A stretch of DNA of 64,000 nt from Actinobacteria bacterium OV320 (GTDB taxonomy: Bacteria; Actinomycetota; Actinomycetes; Streptomycetales; Streptomycetaceae): contig LJCX01000032.1 of the NCBI GenBank assembly GCA_001298545.1, positions 186,001-250,000 of the forward strand, written 5' to 3'. A program made the position numbers and the translations under genes. Shown here piece after piece: positions 18,403 through 27,801 of this stretch. Numbering within the stretch: the first letter of the stretch is position 1; each line of letters opens with the position of its first letter. The notes under the pieces are model-generated. The model worked only from the letters and a program-made list of their open reading frames with translations, had not been told where the DNA came from and ran no database searches.

Positions 18403-19251
18403 CTACTTCACCAGCGCCGCGGCACTCCGGTATGCCGCCGCGGCGGCCTCCCGCACCGGCAGCGCACGGTGCACGTCGGAGAGGATCTCCACACCCCAGG
18501 GGCCGCGAAAGCCGGCCGTACGGAGCGCCTCGACGATCCCCGGGAGGTCGAAGGAGCCCTCTCCGCACAGCCGACGGCGATGGACGGTGTCCTCGAAGAG
18601 CGTGCCGACGACCTGACTGTCCGCGTCGTTGAGCTCCACGCCCACGATCCGCGACCCGGGTACGTCCGCCAGGTCGGCGGGCGGTGTGTGGGCGCGCTCG
18701 GTGTGCCAGACGTCGATGATGAGGCCGCCCCCCGGGTGACCGGCGGTCTCGACGAGCCGCAGGCCGTCGTGCACGGTCTTGAGATTGGACCAGGGCAGGG
18801 GCTCGACCCCGAGCCGAGCGCCCACCCCCTCGGCCTGCGCCGCCAGCGTGGCGAACTCCTCGGCCCAGACGTCGAGGTCCCAGGGCTCGTCCGCCACGTC
18901 GGGGCCGATCTTGAAGGTGCGTGCGCCGAGTGCCTCGATGGCCCGCAGCATTCCGGCGCGGACGGTGTCCGACGCTGCCCGCCGGGCTCCGCCGGCCCAC
19001 CAGTCGGTCAGCAGCTCCAGCTCGATGTGGCTGATGCCGTTGTCCTCGAAAAGAGACCGGATGCCGGCCATCCCGTACACGCGCTCGGCTTCCACCAGGT
19101 CGCAATACAGCAGCCCGAAGGCCGTGAATCCGGCCTCGCGCGCCGCTTCCACCCGTTCCCGCAGGTTCAGCGGGCTGCGCTGATCCTCCTCGTCGGGTGC
19201 GGCGTCGCCCGCGGTGGTCCAACACGTGGCCAGAAATTCGTCAGCGGTCAT
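18403..19251 (-). CDS. Sugar phosphate isomerase/epimerase family TIM-barrel protein
   Basis: 282 residues. The family barrel (AP-endonuclease-2/xylose-isomerase-like) is indicated by FTAFGLLYCDL, SHIELELLTDWW, LGVEPLPWSNLKTVHDGLRLV, GLIIDVWHTER and GPWGVEILSDVH; the acidic and His residues in these motifs are the usual metal ligands. Members include inosose isomerase (IolI), inosose dehydratase (IolE) and 3-keto-sugar epimerases. With another such gene next to it, one may isomerise and the other dehydrate the keto-cyclitol. It heads no obvious operon: 169 bases separate it from 19421, but both run leftwards. Confidence 0.82.
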   Translation of the reverse strand: MTADEFLATCWTTAGDAAPDEEDQRSPLNLRERVEAAREAGFTAFGLLYCDLVEAERVYGMAGIRSLFEDNGISHIELELLTDWWAGGARRAASDTVRAGMLRAIEALGARTFKIGPDVADEPWDLDVWAEEFATLAAQAEGVGARLGVEPLPWSNLKTVHDGLRLVETAGHPGGGLIIDVWHTERAHTPPADLADVPGSRIVGVELNDADSQVVGTLFEDTVHRRRLCGEGSFDLPGIVEALRTAGFRGPWGVEILSDVHRALPVREAAAAAYRSAAALVK

Positions 19252-19420
19252 TTCTTTTTCCTGTATTCCTCATGTTCGGAAAAGACGCCGGCAGGCGACG
19301 AATGGCAATGTCACGGCAGGGGACCGAAGTGGGCGCACGTCGCCTCGGCATTCTTGGATGCCCCACACACACCGGTCAATCCCTCAGAAGACATCAAAAA
19401 CACATCAGACCCGTGGACGG

Positions 19421-20308
19421 TCACGCGACACCGCGCAGTACCGCGCGCAGATGTTCGGCGCTGGCCCACACGTCCTCGACCGGCCCCTTTGCCTTGGGCT
19501 CCTCGGTCAGGATGGTGTCCTGTTCCAGGACGTACCAGCCGTCGTACCCGCGTGCGCCGAGGTGGGTGACGATGGCCTGGACATCCACGTCTCCCGCGCC
19601 CAGCGGGCGGTACATGCCCCCGCGTACGGCCTCGGTGTAGGTGAGTCGGCCCGACCGGACCTTGGCGGCGAGGGAGGCGTCCACATCCTTCATGTGGGTG
19701 TGGGCGATGCGCTCGGGTGCCTGGCGGGTGAGCTCGGCCGGGTCGGTGCCGCCGATGAGCAGGTGCCCGGTGTCGAGGCAGAGGGAGATCGCGGAGTGCT
19801 CCAGGACGCGTCGGACGTCGTCGCCGTTCTCGATCATCGTGCCGACATGCGGGTGCAGGACCGCACGTACGCCGTGCTCGGCGGCCAGCGAGGCGAGCCG
19901 GTCGAGGTGCGACAGCAGCAACTGCCAGCCGTCGGCGTCGAGTTCGGGGCGGGAGTCGTAGCCGTCCTGGCCGGTGACGGCCGACAGGACGAGTACTTCC
20001 GCCTTCGAGGCGGCGTAGCTCTCCAGGAGCTGTTCGGCCTCGGGCAGCGGGTCGTGTCCGGGCACGTGCAGCAGCAGCGGGGTGAAGCCGCCGACCGCGT
20101 GGAGGTCGTGGTCGGCGAGGACCTTGGCCATGGCGTCCGGCTCGCCGGGCAGGAAGCCCTCGGGGCCGATCTCGGTGGCGGCCAGACCGACTTCGCGCAT
20201 CTCGTTCAGTACTCGTTCGGGCGCCAACTGGTATCCCCAGCCGGGGACTTCGCACACGCCCCAGGAGATGGGCGCGCCGGCGATCCTGTTCAGGGATGAG
20301 GTGGTCAT
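19421..20308 (-). CDS. Inosose dehydratase-like TIM-barrel protein (IolE family)
   Basis: 295 residues from the ATG at 20308, which overlaps the stop of the preceding dehydrogenase. The opening IAGAPISWGVCEVPGWG is the signature of IolE and close relatives (GxxPISWG...WG). Further motifs are AATEIGPEGFLP, VLHPHVGTMIE, SLCLDTGHLLIGG, IAHTHMKDVD and the closing GWYVLEQDT, all matching inosose dehydratase/isomerase structure with its metal site. IolE converts 2-keto-myo-inositol to the trihydroxy-dione that IolD cleaves; IolD is in the same operon, which supports the call. Confidence 0.82.
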   Translation of the reverse strand: MTTSSLNRIAGAPISWGVCEVPGWGYQLAPERVLNEMREVGLAATEIGPEGFLPGEPDAMAKVLADHDLHAVGGFTPLLLHVPGHDPLPEAEQLLESYAASKAEVLVLSAVTGQDGYDSRPELDADGWQLLLSHLDRLASLAAEHGVRAVLHPHVGTMIENGDDVRRVLEHSAISLCLDTGHLLIGGTDPAELTRQAPERIAHTHMKDVDASLAAKVRSGRLTYTEAVRGGMYRPLGAGDVDVQAIVTHLGARGYDGWYVLEQDTILTEEPKAKGPVEDVWASAEHLRAVLRGVA

Positions 20309-21264
20309 GCCGTGGCCTTTCGGAGGTTCCAGTCGGTGTCGGCGACCGCGGCCGGCCGGCGGCCCGCGAGGACGTCCGCGACCCCGCGGGCCGCGTCGAC
20401 GAAGGTCAGGGTCATCGCCCGGCGCGTCATGCCCATCAGGTGAGGGGTGAGGACGACGTCGGGGTGGTCGAACAGCGGGTGGTGAAGAGCCGGTTCCGGC
20501 TCGAACACGTCCAGTCCGACGCCCGACAGCCGGCCCGACTCCAGGGCGGCCAGGGTGGCGTCCGGGTCGAGCAGGCCACCGCGGCCGCAGTTGATCAGGA
20601 TCGCTCCCGGCTTGACACGGGACAGCAGCCACTCGTCCACGAGGTGCCGGGTCTCCTCGACGAGCGGCGCGTGCAGGGTGAGTACGTCGCTCGACTCGGT
20701 CAGTTCAGCGAGGTCGGCGCAGGCGAACTCGGACGGGGGAGGACTGAACGGGTCGTAGGCGAGCGTCCGCATGCCGAAGGCGGCGGCGAGTTCGCCCACC
20801 CGGCGGCCGATGCGGCCATAGCCGACGATCCCCAGGGTGGCGCCGTCCAGGTCGCCGACCGGTACGGCGTTCCGCTCGGCCCAGCGGCCGTCCCGTACCA
20901 GCTCGGTCAGCGGTTTCAGCCGCTTGGTCAGGTGCAGGGCCATGGCGAAGACGCCCTCGGCCACGGCCCGGCTGCCACTGTTCGGGGTGATGACCACGGC
21001 GATCCCGCGGGCGGAGGCCGCCGCCACGTCGACCAGGTCGACGCCGACGCCGGTGCGGGCGATGACCCGCAGCCGTGGGGTCCGCTGGAGGAAGTCCTCG
21101 TCGATGTGCCGGTCGGCGCGGACGATGGCGCCTTCGGCGGCCGCGAGGTCCTCGGGGGTGGGGTCGGTGACGAACGTGACCCGCTCGCCGAGAACGGGAC
21201 CCACGGTGTCGGCGTCGACGGGGCCGAGGGCCACTACGACATGCTCAGGGACATGCTTGGTCAT
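20305..21264 (-). CDS. D-isomer-specific 2-hydroxyacid dehydrogenase
   Basis: 319 residues. NAD-binding motif LGIVGYGRIGRRVGELA followed by the acidic residue in TLAYDPF; catalytic Arg in INCGRGGLLD, Glu in DVFEPEPAL and His in TPHLMGMT. The family reduces or oxidises 2-keto/2-hydroxy acids (glycerate, phosphoglycerate, hydroxypyruvate). This enzyme is not part of the textbook inositol route; together with the HpaI-type aldolase two genes upstream it may handle a 2-keto acid produced by a side branch. Linked by ATGA overlap with 19421 and by a 4-base gap with 21269. Confidence 0.88.
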   Translation of the reverse strand: MTKHVPEHVVVALGPVDADTVGPVLGERVTFVTDPTPEDLAAAEGAIVRADRHIDEDFLQRTPRLRVIARTGVGVDLVDVAAASARGIAVVITPNSGSRAVAEGVFAMALHLTKRLKPLTELVRDGRWAERNAVPVGDLDGATLGIVGYGRIGRRVGELAAAFGMRTLAYDPFSPPPSEFACADLAELTESSDVLTLHAPLVEETRHLVDEWLLSRVKPGAILINCGRGGLLDPDATLAALESGRLSGVGLDVFEPEPALHHPLFDHPDVVLTPHLMGMTRRAMTLTFVDAARGVADVLAGRRPAAVADTDWNLRKATA

Positions 21265-21268
21265 ACGA

Positions 21269-22486
21269 TCAACTCCGCACCGGATGACCGAAGTTCGCCC
21301 CCGGCACTGCGGGCACCGGCTGCCAGGAGCCGCTCTCCGCGGAGGCCGCTGCCGCCGCGATCACCTCGGCGACGGCGTGCGCGTCCTCGATCGTCGAGTT
21401 GTGGTGCTCGATGCCGGCCACGGCGGCGAGGAACTTCTTGGCCTCGATCACCTTGAGGTCGTCGTAGCCCATGCTGTTGCCGGGGCCGGGCTGGAAACTG
21501 GCGTAGTCGCCCATGTGGCCGTTGCCGAGCACGGTGGTGTAGCCCTGGTGGGGGCCGCTGCGGTCGAGGGCGACGCGCAGTTCGTTCATGCGCTCGAAGT
21601 TCCAGGCGACCGAGCCGTCAGTGCCGTAGATCTCGAAGCCGATGCCGCACTGCGGGCCGACGATGATGCGGGACGCCTCCAGGGTGCCGACGGCTCCGCC
21701 GCTGAAGCGGACGAGCGCGGCGCTGTAGTCGTCGTTCTCCACGGCCGCCATCTCGCCGTCCTCGATCACCGCGAAGTGCGTGCCCGAGCCCATGGGGAGG
21801 ATCGGGCGCTCGGTGTAGACGGTGCTGGTGAGGGCGGAGACCTCGTCGATCGGGGCGACGACGTAGCTGACGAGGTCCACGACGTGGCTCATCAGGTCAC
21901 CGAGCGCGCCGTGCCCGGCCAGATCCCGCTTGAAGCGCCAGGACAGGGCGCCCTTGGGCTCGGAGGCGTAGCCGGAGAAGAAGGTGGCGCGCACGTTGGT
22001 GATACGGCCCAGGCGTCCCTCGGCGATCAGCTCGCGGGCCCGCTCCACGGCGGGGGCGTGACGGTAGTTGTAGCCGATGGAGGTGACGACCCCGGCCACG
22101 CGGGCCGCGGCGGCCACCTCGGCGGTCTCCTCAGCACCACGTCCGACGGGCTTCTCGATCCAGAACGGCTTTCCGGCCTTGGCGGCAGCGATGCCGATCT
22201 CGTGGTGGAGGAGGTTGGGCGCGCAGATCGAGACGACCTCGACGTCCGGGTCGTCGAGGACGCCATGGTAGTCGGTGGTGGCCTTCTCATAGCCGAGGAC
22301 GTCACGGGCGTAGGCCGCGCGGTCCTCGGCCGTGTCGGCGGCGTGCACCAGGCGGGGCTTGATGCCCAGCTCGGGGTAGACGGACGGCAGTGCCTGGTAG
22401 GCGCGGCTGTGCAGCTTGCCCATCCAGCCGACGCTGATCAGTCCGACGCCGATCTCACGTGCGGCGCCCGGGGTGGTGGTCGTCAT
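21269..22486 (-). CDS. Gfo/Idh/MocA-family oxidoreductase
   Basis: 405 residues, longer than the other three family members here, which is normal for the branch with an extended C-terminal sheet. The N-terminus reads IGVGLISVGWMGKLHSRAYQ; the EKP motif is FWIEKPVGRG; GYNYRHAPAVERARELI and LGDLMSHVVDLVSYV cover the substrate site. Proteins of this branch act on inosose, scyllo-inositol or related rings. An AGGAGG site precedes the ATG. Four diverse Gfo/Idh genes within 13 kb point to substrate breadth or a multistep ring conversion. Confidence 0.87.
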   Translation of the reverse strand: MTTTTPGAAREIGVGLISVGWMGKLHSRAYQALPSVYPELGIKPRLVHAADTAEDRAAYARDVLGYEKATTDYHGVLDDPDVEVVSICAPNLLHHEIGIAAAKAGKPFWIEKPVGRGAEETAEVAAAARVAGVVTSIGYNYRHAPAVERARELIAEGRLGRITNVRATFFSGYASEPKGALSWRFKRDLAGHGALGDLMSHVVDLVSYVVAPIDEVSALTSTVYTERPILPMGSGTHFAVIEDGEMAAVENDDYSAALVRFSGGAVGTLEASRIIVGPQCGIGFEIYGTDGSVAWNFERMNELRVALDRSGPHQGYTTVLGNGHMGDYASFQPGPGNSMGYDDLKVIEAKKFLAAVAGIEHHNSTIEDAHAVAEVIAAAAASAESGSWQPVPAVPGANFGHPVRS

Positions 22487-23307
22487 GATTGTGCCTCCTG
22501 GGAGTCCTGGGAGCCCTGGGGTTCGGACCGGGCCTCGCCGAGCGCGGCGGACACGGCTGCCGCGAGCAGGGTCGCGTCGGAGCCGATGCCGATGAAATTC
22601 CAGCCCTCGGCTCGTTTGGCGGCTGCGGCCGTACCGTCGGGGACGAGCAGTCCGCAGGCCTTGCCGTGCGCGACGGCGGCCTTGCGGACGCGATCCAGAG
22701 CTTCTCGATAGACCGGTGCGGCGAAGTCACCGGGCACTGAGAGGTCATGGCTGAGGTCGCGGGGGCCGACGAACAGGACGTCGACGCCGTCCAGCGCGGC
22801 GATCGCCTCGACCTCCGCCAGGGCGGCCGCAGACTCGATCTGGACCACACCGAGGAGCTCGCCCTCCCGGTCCAGAGCCCCGGCGTCGAGCCCGAAGCGG
22901 CATGCCCGGTTGTAGGTGGCCACGCCCCGGTCCCCTGCGGGCGGGTACCTCAAGTGCCGCAGGGCTTCGTGGACTTCGGCCACGGTGTCGAGTCGCGGCA
23001 GCATGATTCCGGCGGCGCCCAGGTCGAGGACGCGACCGATGCGGATGCGGGCAGCGGACTCCACCCGTACGAGGGTCGGGACGCCGTAGGCCGCCGCGAT
23101 CGGGATGACCGTACGGGCCTGCTCCTCGCCTCCCGCGCCGTGTTCGAGGTCGAGCAGCAGCCAGTCGGGTCCGGCGGCGGCGCACACCTCGGCCGTGACC
23201 GGGGAGGCGGTGCCGACGAAGGTGCCCAGGGTGCTCTCGCCGGCGGCGAGCCGGGCGCGCAGGCGGCCCTGATCCAAGGGGGAGCGTTTCGAGGGAGAGC
23301 CATTCAT
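22483..23307 (-). CDS. HpcH/HpaI-family class II aldolase
   Basis: 274 residues from the ATG at 23307 (ATGA overlap with iolD). Retro-aldol cleavage of 2-keto-3-deoxy or 4-hydroxy-2-keto acids to pyruvate and an aldehyde, using a divalent metal. The active-site pattern is present: LLLDLEHG with the base His, LVRVES with the Arg, VVQIESAAAL with the metal-binding Glu, and DVLFVGPRDLSHDL with the metal-binding Asp. Standard inositol clusters use IolC kinase plus the IolJ class II aldolase for the last C-C cleavage; neither is in this window, and this aldolase occupies their place in the operon. Whether it replaces them is unknown. Confidence 0.87.
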   Translation of the reverse strand: MNGSPSKRSPLDQGRLRARLAAGESTLGTFVGTASPVTAEVCAAAGPDWLLLDLEHGAGGEEQARTVIPIAAAYGVPTLVRVESAARIRIGRVLDLGAAGIMLPRLDTVAEVHEALRHLRYPPAGDRGVATYNRACRFGLDAGALDREGELLGVVQIESAAALAEVEAIAALDGVDVLFVGPRDLSHDLSVPGDFAAPVYREALDRVRKAAVAHGKACGLLVPDGTAAAAKRAEGWNFIGIGSDATLLAAAVSAALGEARSEPQGSQDSQEAQS

Positions 23308-25268
23308 CCGTACCACCTCTGCGACGCCAGACCCTCTTCGTACGCGTCACGCAGATGCGCGACGGCTTCCTGCTCGGAGACCTCGGCCGGGGCCACGTCC
23401 CACCACACACCGGCGCCGGGCAGGTCGGCGTGCGGTATCACGGGCACGACCAGGACGACCGGACCGGCGTGGTCGCGGGTCTCGGCCAGCGCGGCGCGTA
23501 CCTCGTCGGCGGTCGTGGCGCGGACGGCACGGGCACCGAGGCCCTCCGCGATCTTGACGAGGTCGACCTGGAGGTAGTCGCCCTCAAGGCGCGCGGGCTT
23601 GCCGGAGCCGATCTCCAGGCTGGCGTCGCGGTAGCGGAACTCGTTGCCGAACTCCCGTCCGTTGCGCACCATCTGGAGGCGGTGGATGACCTGGTAGCCG
23701 TGGTTCTCCGGGATCACGACCGTGACCGGGAGCCTCTCCTGGGCGGCCGTGACCAGCTCGGTCGGCGCCATCAAGAAGGTGCCGTCGCCCAGCAGGGACA
23801 GCACCCGCTTCGACAGGTCGGGCTCGGCGAAGCGGACACCGATCGCTGCGGGCAGCTCGTAGCCCATGCAGGAGAAGCCGAACTCCAGGTGGGCGAAACG
23901 GCCTTCGGTGGCGTCCCACACCTTCTGCAGGTCGCCGGGCGCACCGCCGGCGGCAGCGATGATCGTGTCGCCGGACCGCGCGTGCTCCTGGAGCAGGCCG
24001 ATCAACTGGCCTTGGGTGAGGGAGGCTTCGGTGTCGCGTACGACGTCGGAGTCGTCGGGCAGCGACGCGAGGTCGAAGGGGACGTCCGGGTCGAGGGCGG
24101 CGGCACGCTCCTGCCGCCACTGCCCGTCCAGGGTGCGCGCCTTCTCCTGCCAGCCGGCCGGTGTGGTGGTGCCGTTCGCCCGTACGACGTCCGTCAGCGC
24201 GGCCAGGGCCCGCTTGGCGTCGGCCACGATGCCGGTCGCGCCCAGGCGGCCCGCGTCGTGCACGTTGACGTTGATGCTCGCGAAGCGCACGTCCGGGTTC
24301 TGGAAGAGGGACTGCGAGGCGGTGGCGAAGTCCGTCAGCCGCGAGCCCACGGTGAGCACGAAGTCGGCTTCCCGGGCCAGGACGTTGACCGCCGGAGTGC
24401 CTTCGAGGCCGATGCCGCCGAGCTGCCACCAGGCGCGGCGCTGGACCGCGCCCTTGCCCGCGAACGTCTCCGTGACGGGGACGCCGGCCGCGTCGGCGAG
24501 TGCCTCCAGCTCCTCGGTGGCACCGGAGTACACGACCCCGCCACCGGCGATGATCAGCGGCTTCTCCGCCTCGGCGAGCATCCGCGCGACCACCGCGACC
24601 TCGTCGGCGTCCGGCGCGGGACGGCGGATCGGCCAGTCGTGCTCGGCGAAGAACGCGACCGGGTAGTCGTAGGCGTGGGACTGGATGTCCTGCGGGAGGC
24701 AGACGACGACCGCGCCGGTGTCGACGTCGGTGAGGGCCCTCATCGCGGCGGGCAGCGCGGTCAGGAGCTGCTCGGGGCGGGTGACGCGGTCGAAGAAGCG
24801 GGACACGGGCCGGAAGGCGTCGTTCACCGAGGCGTCGGCCTCGACGGGGTGCTGCAGCTGCTGGAGCACGGGGCCCTGGTGGCGGGTCGCGTAGGTGTCG
24901 CCCGGCAGCAGCAGGACGGGCAGCCGGTTGACGGTGGCGAGGCCGGCCCCGGTCACCATGTTCAGCGCTCCGGGGCCGATGGAGGCGGTCACGGCGAGGG
25001 TGGCGTGCCGCTTGGTCGCCTTGGCGTAGGCGGTCGCGATGTGGACGAGTGCCTGCTCGTTACGGCCCTGGACGAAAGGGAGCCGGTCGCTGAACTGGTC
25101 GAGGGCCTGGCCGAGGCCTGCCACGTTGCCATGGCCGAAGATGCCCAGCGCGGCCGGTATGAGCCGGCGACGGTAGCCGTCGGCCACGGAGTACTGCCGG
25201 GAAAGGTAGGTGACGACGGCCTGGGCGACGGTGAGACGCACCGTGCCCTGTGGCGTCCGGTCGGTCAT
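23304..25268 (-). CDS. iolD: 3D-(3,5/4)-trihydroxycyclohexane-1,2-dione acylhydrolase
   Basis: 654 residues, close to known IolD length. A ThDP-dependent enzyme that opens the cyclohexane-dione ring to 5-deoxy-glucuronate. The N-terminal PYR domain has the ThDP Glu region and GHGNVAGLGQAL; the central domain contains LIIAGGGVVYSG; the C-terminal PP domain has the ThDP/Mg motif GDGTFLMAPTEL...NHGY. ERLPVTVVIPENHGYQVI and the phrase FGFSCMGYELPAAIGVRFAE fit IolD rather than acetolactate synthase. It is second in the leftward operon after the aldehyde dehydrogenase and the anchor gene for calling this an inositol/cyclitol locus. Confidence 0.92.
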   Translation of the reverse strand: MTDRTPQGTVRLTVAQAVVTYLSRQYSVADGYRRRLIPAALGIFGHGNVAGLGQALDQFSDRLPFVQGRNEQALVHIATAYAKATKRHATLAVTASIGPGALNMVTGAGLATVNRLPVLLLPGDTYATRHQGPVLQQLQHPVEADASVNDAFRPVSRFFDRVTRPEQLLTALPAAMRALTDVDTGAVVVCLPQDIQSHAYDYPVAFFAEHDWPIRRPAPDADEVAVVARMLAEAEKPLIIAGGGVVYSGATEELEALADAAGVPVTETFAGKGAVQRRAWWQLGGIGLEGTPAVNVLAREADFVLTVGSRLTDFATASQSLFQNPDVRFASINVNVHDAGRLGATGIVADAKRALAALTDVVRANGTTTPAGWQEKARTLDGQWRQERAAALDPDVPFDLASLPDDSDVVRDTEASLTQGQLIGLLQEHARSGDTIIAAAGGAPGDLQKVWDATEGRFAHLEFGFSCMGYELPAAIGVRFAEPDLSKRVLSLLGDGTFLMAPTELVTAAQERLPVTVVIPENHGYQVIHRLQMVRNGREFGNEFRYRDASLEIGSGKPARLEGDYLQVDLVKIAEGLGARAVRATTADEVRAALAETRDHAGPVVLVVPVIPHADLPGAGVWWDVAPAEVSEQEAVAHLRDAYEEGLASQRWYG

Positions 25269-25314
25269 GAGTCGGCTCCTGATCGGGGATGTGTACGGAG
25301 ACGCGGGGGACGGG

Positions 25315-26757
25315 TCACCAGGGACGACCGTGCAGGACGACGGTCTTGACCTCGGTCATCTCGCCGACGGCGGCGCGGGGGCCTTCCTTGCCGTGGCCAC
25401 TGCCCTTGAGACCGCCGTACGGCATGAGGTCGGCGCGCCACAGCGGCGTCCAGTTGATGTGGACGGAACCGGCGTCGATCTCCCGGACGGCCCGGACCGC
25501 GCCGGCCACGTCGGAGGTGAAGATCCCCGCCCCGAGGCCGTAGGCGGTGCCGTTGGCCTGTGCGATGGCGGACTCCCAGTCGGCGGCCGAGCTGACGGCC
25601 ACGGCCGGTCCGAACAACTCCTGTTGGCTGAAGGGGGAGTCGGGATCGACATCGGCCACGACGGCCGGCGCCACCACGGTCCCGTCACGCTCGCCGCCGG
25701 TCAGGACGCGTGCGCCCTCGGCCCGGGCCTGCGCGATGGCCCGCTCCACCCGCTCCGCCTCGGCGGTGGTGATCAGGGAGCCCATGGTCGTCTCGGGGGA
25801 CGACGGGTCGCCGGTCCGGATGGCCTTGACCTTGGGGACGAGTGCGTCGAGGAAGTCGGCGGTGATCTCGGGGTGGGTGATCACTCGCTGGACGGAGATG
25901 CACACCTGCCCGGCGTTGACGTACCCGCCCAACGCGACAGCACTGGCGGCGAGTTCGACATCAGCGTCCGGCAGGACGACGACCGGGCAGGAAGCGCCCA
26001 GTTCGAGGGAGAGCTTCTTCACCCCGGCGACCCGCGCGATGTGCTCACCGGTCGCCGTGGAGCCGGTGAAGGAGATCTTCCGAACGCGGGGGTCGGTCAC
26101 CAGGGCGTCCCCCAGCACCCCGCCGGAGCCGACGAGCACCGACAGCACGCCCTCGGGCAGGCCGGCGTCCACGAAGCACTCGGCGAGCGCCAGCGCGGTC
26201 AGCGGGGTGGAGGTGGCGGGCTTGAGGACGACCGCGTTCCCCGCCGCGAGCGCGGGTGCCAGTTTGTGCAGCACGAGCAGCGCCGGGTAGTTGAACGGCG
26301 TGATGGCCACCACGACACCGCACGGCTGGCGCAGCGTGAAGCCCACCTTGTCCTGCCCGGTGCCGCGGTTGGCGTCCAACGGCAGGGTCTCGCCGTAGAG
26401 CTGGGTGCCCTCGAAAGCCGAGAGTCGGATCAGGTCCCCCGATCGCGACGCCTCACCGGTGGCCTCGGTGATGGTCTTGCCCGACTCCGAGCTGATGGTC
26501 CGCGCGATCTCGGCCGCTCGCCGGTCGGCGAGCTCCGCCGCACGCAGCAGGATCGTCATCCGCTCGTGAGCGGGTGTGCGCCGCCATACCGCGGCACCCC
26601 GCTGCGCCGCCGCCAGGGCCACCTCGACATCCTCGGGGCCGGCCACCGCCACGGTGCCGACGGTCGAGCCATCGAAGGGCGACGTGACATCCCGAGCCCG
26701 TCCCGACCCTGTCGGTGCTTGCCATCGGCTGCCGATGAGCAGTTCCGCAGGCGCCAT
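25315..26757 (-). CDS. NAD(P)-dependent aldehyde dehydrogenase
   Basis: 480 residues. VVVAITPFNYPALLVLHKLAPAL is the cofactor region; FTGSTATGE, LELGASCPVVVLPDAD (general-base Glu) and the nucleophile Cys in NAGQVCISVQRV are all present; QQELFGPAVAV and GLKGSGHGKEGPR close the fold. The subgroup is succinate-semialdehyde/glyceraldehyde-3-phosphate-like (GapN-type) rather than CoA-acylating. First gene of the leftward operon (25315-26757, iolD, aldolase, Gfo/Idh, 2-hydroxyacid dehydrogenase, IolE-like). It could oxidise the aldehyde released by the HpaI-type aldolase. Confidence 0.88.
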   Translation of the reverse strand: MAPAELLIGSRWQAPTGSGRARDVTSPFDGSTVGTVAVAGPEDVEVALAAAQRGAAVWRRTPAHERMTILLRAAELADRRAAEIARTISSESGKTITEATGEASRSGDLIRLSAFEGTQLYGETLPLDANRGTGQDKVGFTLRQPCGVVVAITPFNYPALLVLHKLAPALAAGNAVVLKPATSTPLTALALAECFVDAGLPEGVLSVLVGSGGVLGDALVTDPRVRKISFTGSTATGEHIARVAGVKKLSLELGASCPVVVLPDADVELAASAVALGGYVNAGQVCISVQRVITHPEITADFLDALVPKVKAIRTGDPSSPETTMGSLITTAEAERVERAIAQARAEGARVLTGGERDGTVVAPAVVADVDPDSPFSQQELFGPAVAVSSAADWESAIAQANGTAYGLGAGIFTSDVAGAVRAVREIDAGSVHINWTPLWRADLMPYGGLKGSGHGKEGPRAAVGEMTEVKTVVLHGRPW

Positions 26758-27031
26758 TGCCTTCTCCCTTCAGAAACCGTCAAGGCTGACCCATAGCCCT
26801 CCGAGGTGCTCCGGGGAGCTCTTGACCTCTCACAAGGCCGAAGAAGCACTGATCAGCCAACGGCCAGGCCGTTTACCTGGGCGCAACGGTAGGTGGGCCA
26901 CAGGGAATTACTGAAGGGGCGGAATCCATCATTATCGCGTCATCGGATATGTCTTTTTTCCATCATCGTCATGGCCGAAAGGGAAGGCCCTCGCAGGCAG
27001 CAGCCGGATCAGCCCAGCGCGGCGGGCCTCG
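26758..27031. other. Upstream region of the iolD operon
   Basis: 274 bases between the aldehyde dehydrogenase start and the transposase remnant. It must hold the promoter of the leftward operon. I see a good ribosome site (AAGGGAG) but no confident promoter, and neither the GntR-type decamer nor the palindrome of the 38-48 kb regulon occurs here. Confidence 0.3.
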
Positions 27032-27543
27032 GAGCCGGAGCGTCTGGCGATGCTGCCGCGGGTGGAGAAGCCGTACGCATCCTGTCGAAAGCGTCGAGGA
27101 TCCTCACCGAGGAGCTGGACCTGGTTGCCGAGCCCGACGGGGACCGGACCACGCCGCGCTGTGGGCGGCGGTGGAGGAAGCCGTGCCGCGTACGGCGGTA
27201 GCCGGGCCGTCGCGTCGGTGGGGGCCCTGGTGCCGGGGGCGACGGGTCGGCCGCGGCGGCGAGACGCGAGAAACTGGCCTTGCGCTACGACACCGTGCGC
27301 CCCTCCCTGTCCCTGCTGGATGAGTCGGAGGCACTGGACGCGGCCCCGGCCGGGCGGCGCATCCTGAAGGCGGTTCGCCGCCCGCCCACGCTCTCGCGCT
27401 GCCGGGTCAAGGACCGGCCGCTGCTGCCCCGCGAGGCCGACGCCGACCTCGTGCCCGCGATGTGGAAGCGGTGTTTCTCAGGCGCCAAGCTGCCCCAGGG
27501 CGCCGTGGACCGGGATGCGTACGTGGTGTGCGAAATTGGGTGA
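27032..27543 (+). pseudogene. Tn3-family transposase fragment (central region), frameshifted
   Basis: Recognisable pieces run left to right in different plus frames: ERLAMLPRVEK, VRILSKASRILTEELDLVAEPDGD, LWAAVEEAVPRTAVAG, then REKLALRYDTVRPSLSLL, GRRILKAVRRPPTLSR, PLLPREADADLVPAMW and GAVDRDAYVVCEIG. This is the middle of a Tn3-family transposase, ahead of the catalytic DDE region, which is absent. At least two frameshifts and a stop make it non-functional. In an intact protein this stretch lies C-terminal to the piece found at 2865-2982. Confidence 0.72.
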
Positions 27544-27801
27544 GGCTCGGCAGCTGACTGCCGTCAACGGTCTGCTGATGCTGTCCTCCCGCCGGGGCTG
27601 GCACCCGTTCTGGTCGCACCAGGCCGCGGGGTGCAGGCGACCCGCGCGGAGCTGCGCCGCCTGCCCTGCTGGTGCTGCACACTCAGCAGCCTGAGTCGGT
27701 GCCGCAAGGGGAGGCGCTACGGGTAGTCCGGTGCCTGGTGGGTACCTGCGTGGGCGGAGCTCGCCACCAGCGGGCGTACGCCGGAAGTGGGAGAGAGCAG
27801 C

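Noticed and set aside
23355..25349. A 664-codon plus-strand frame opposite iolD
   Set aside because: Antisense shadow; iolD itself has full family motifs on the minus strand.
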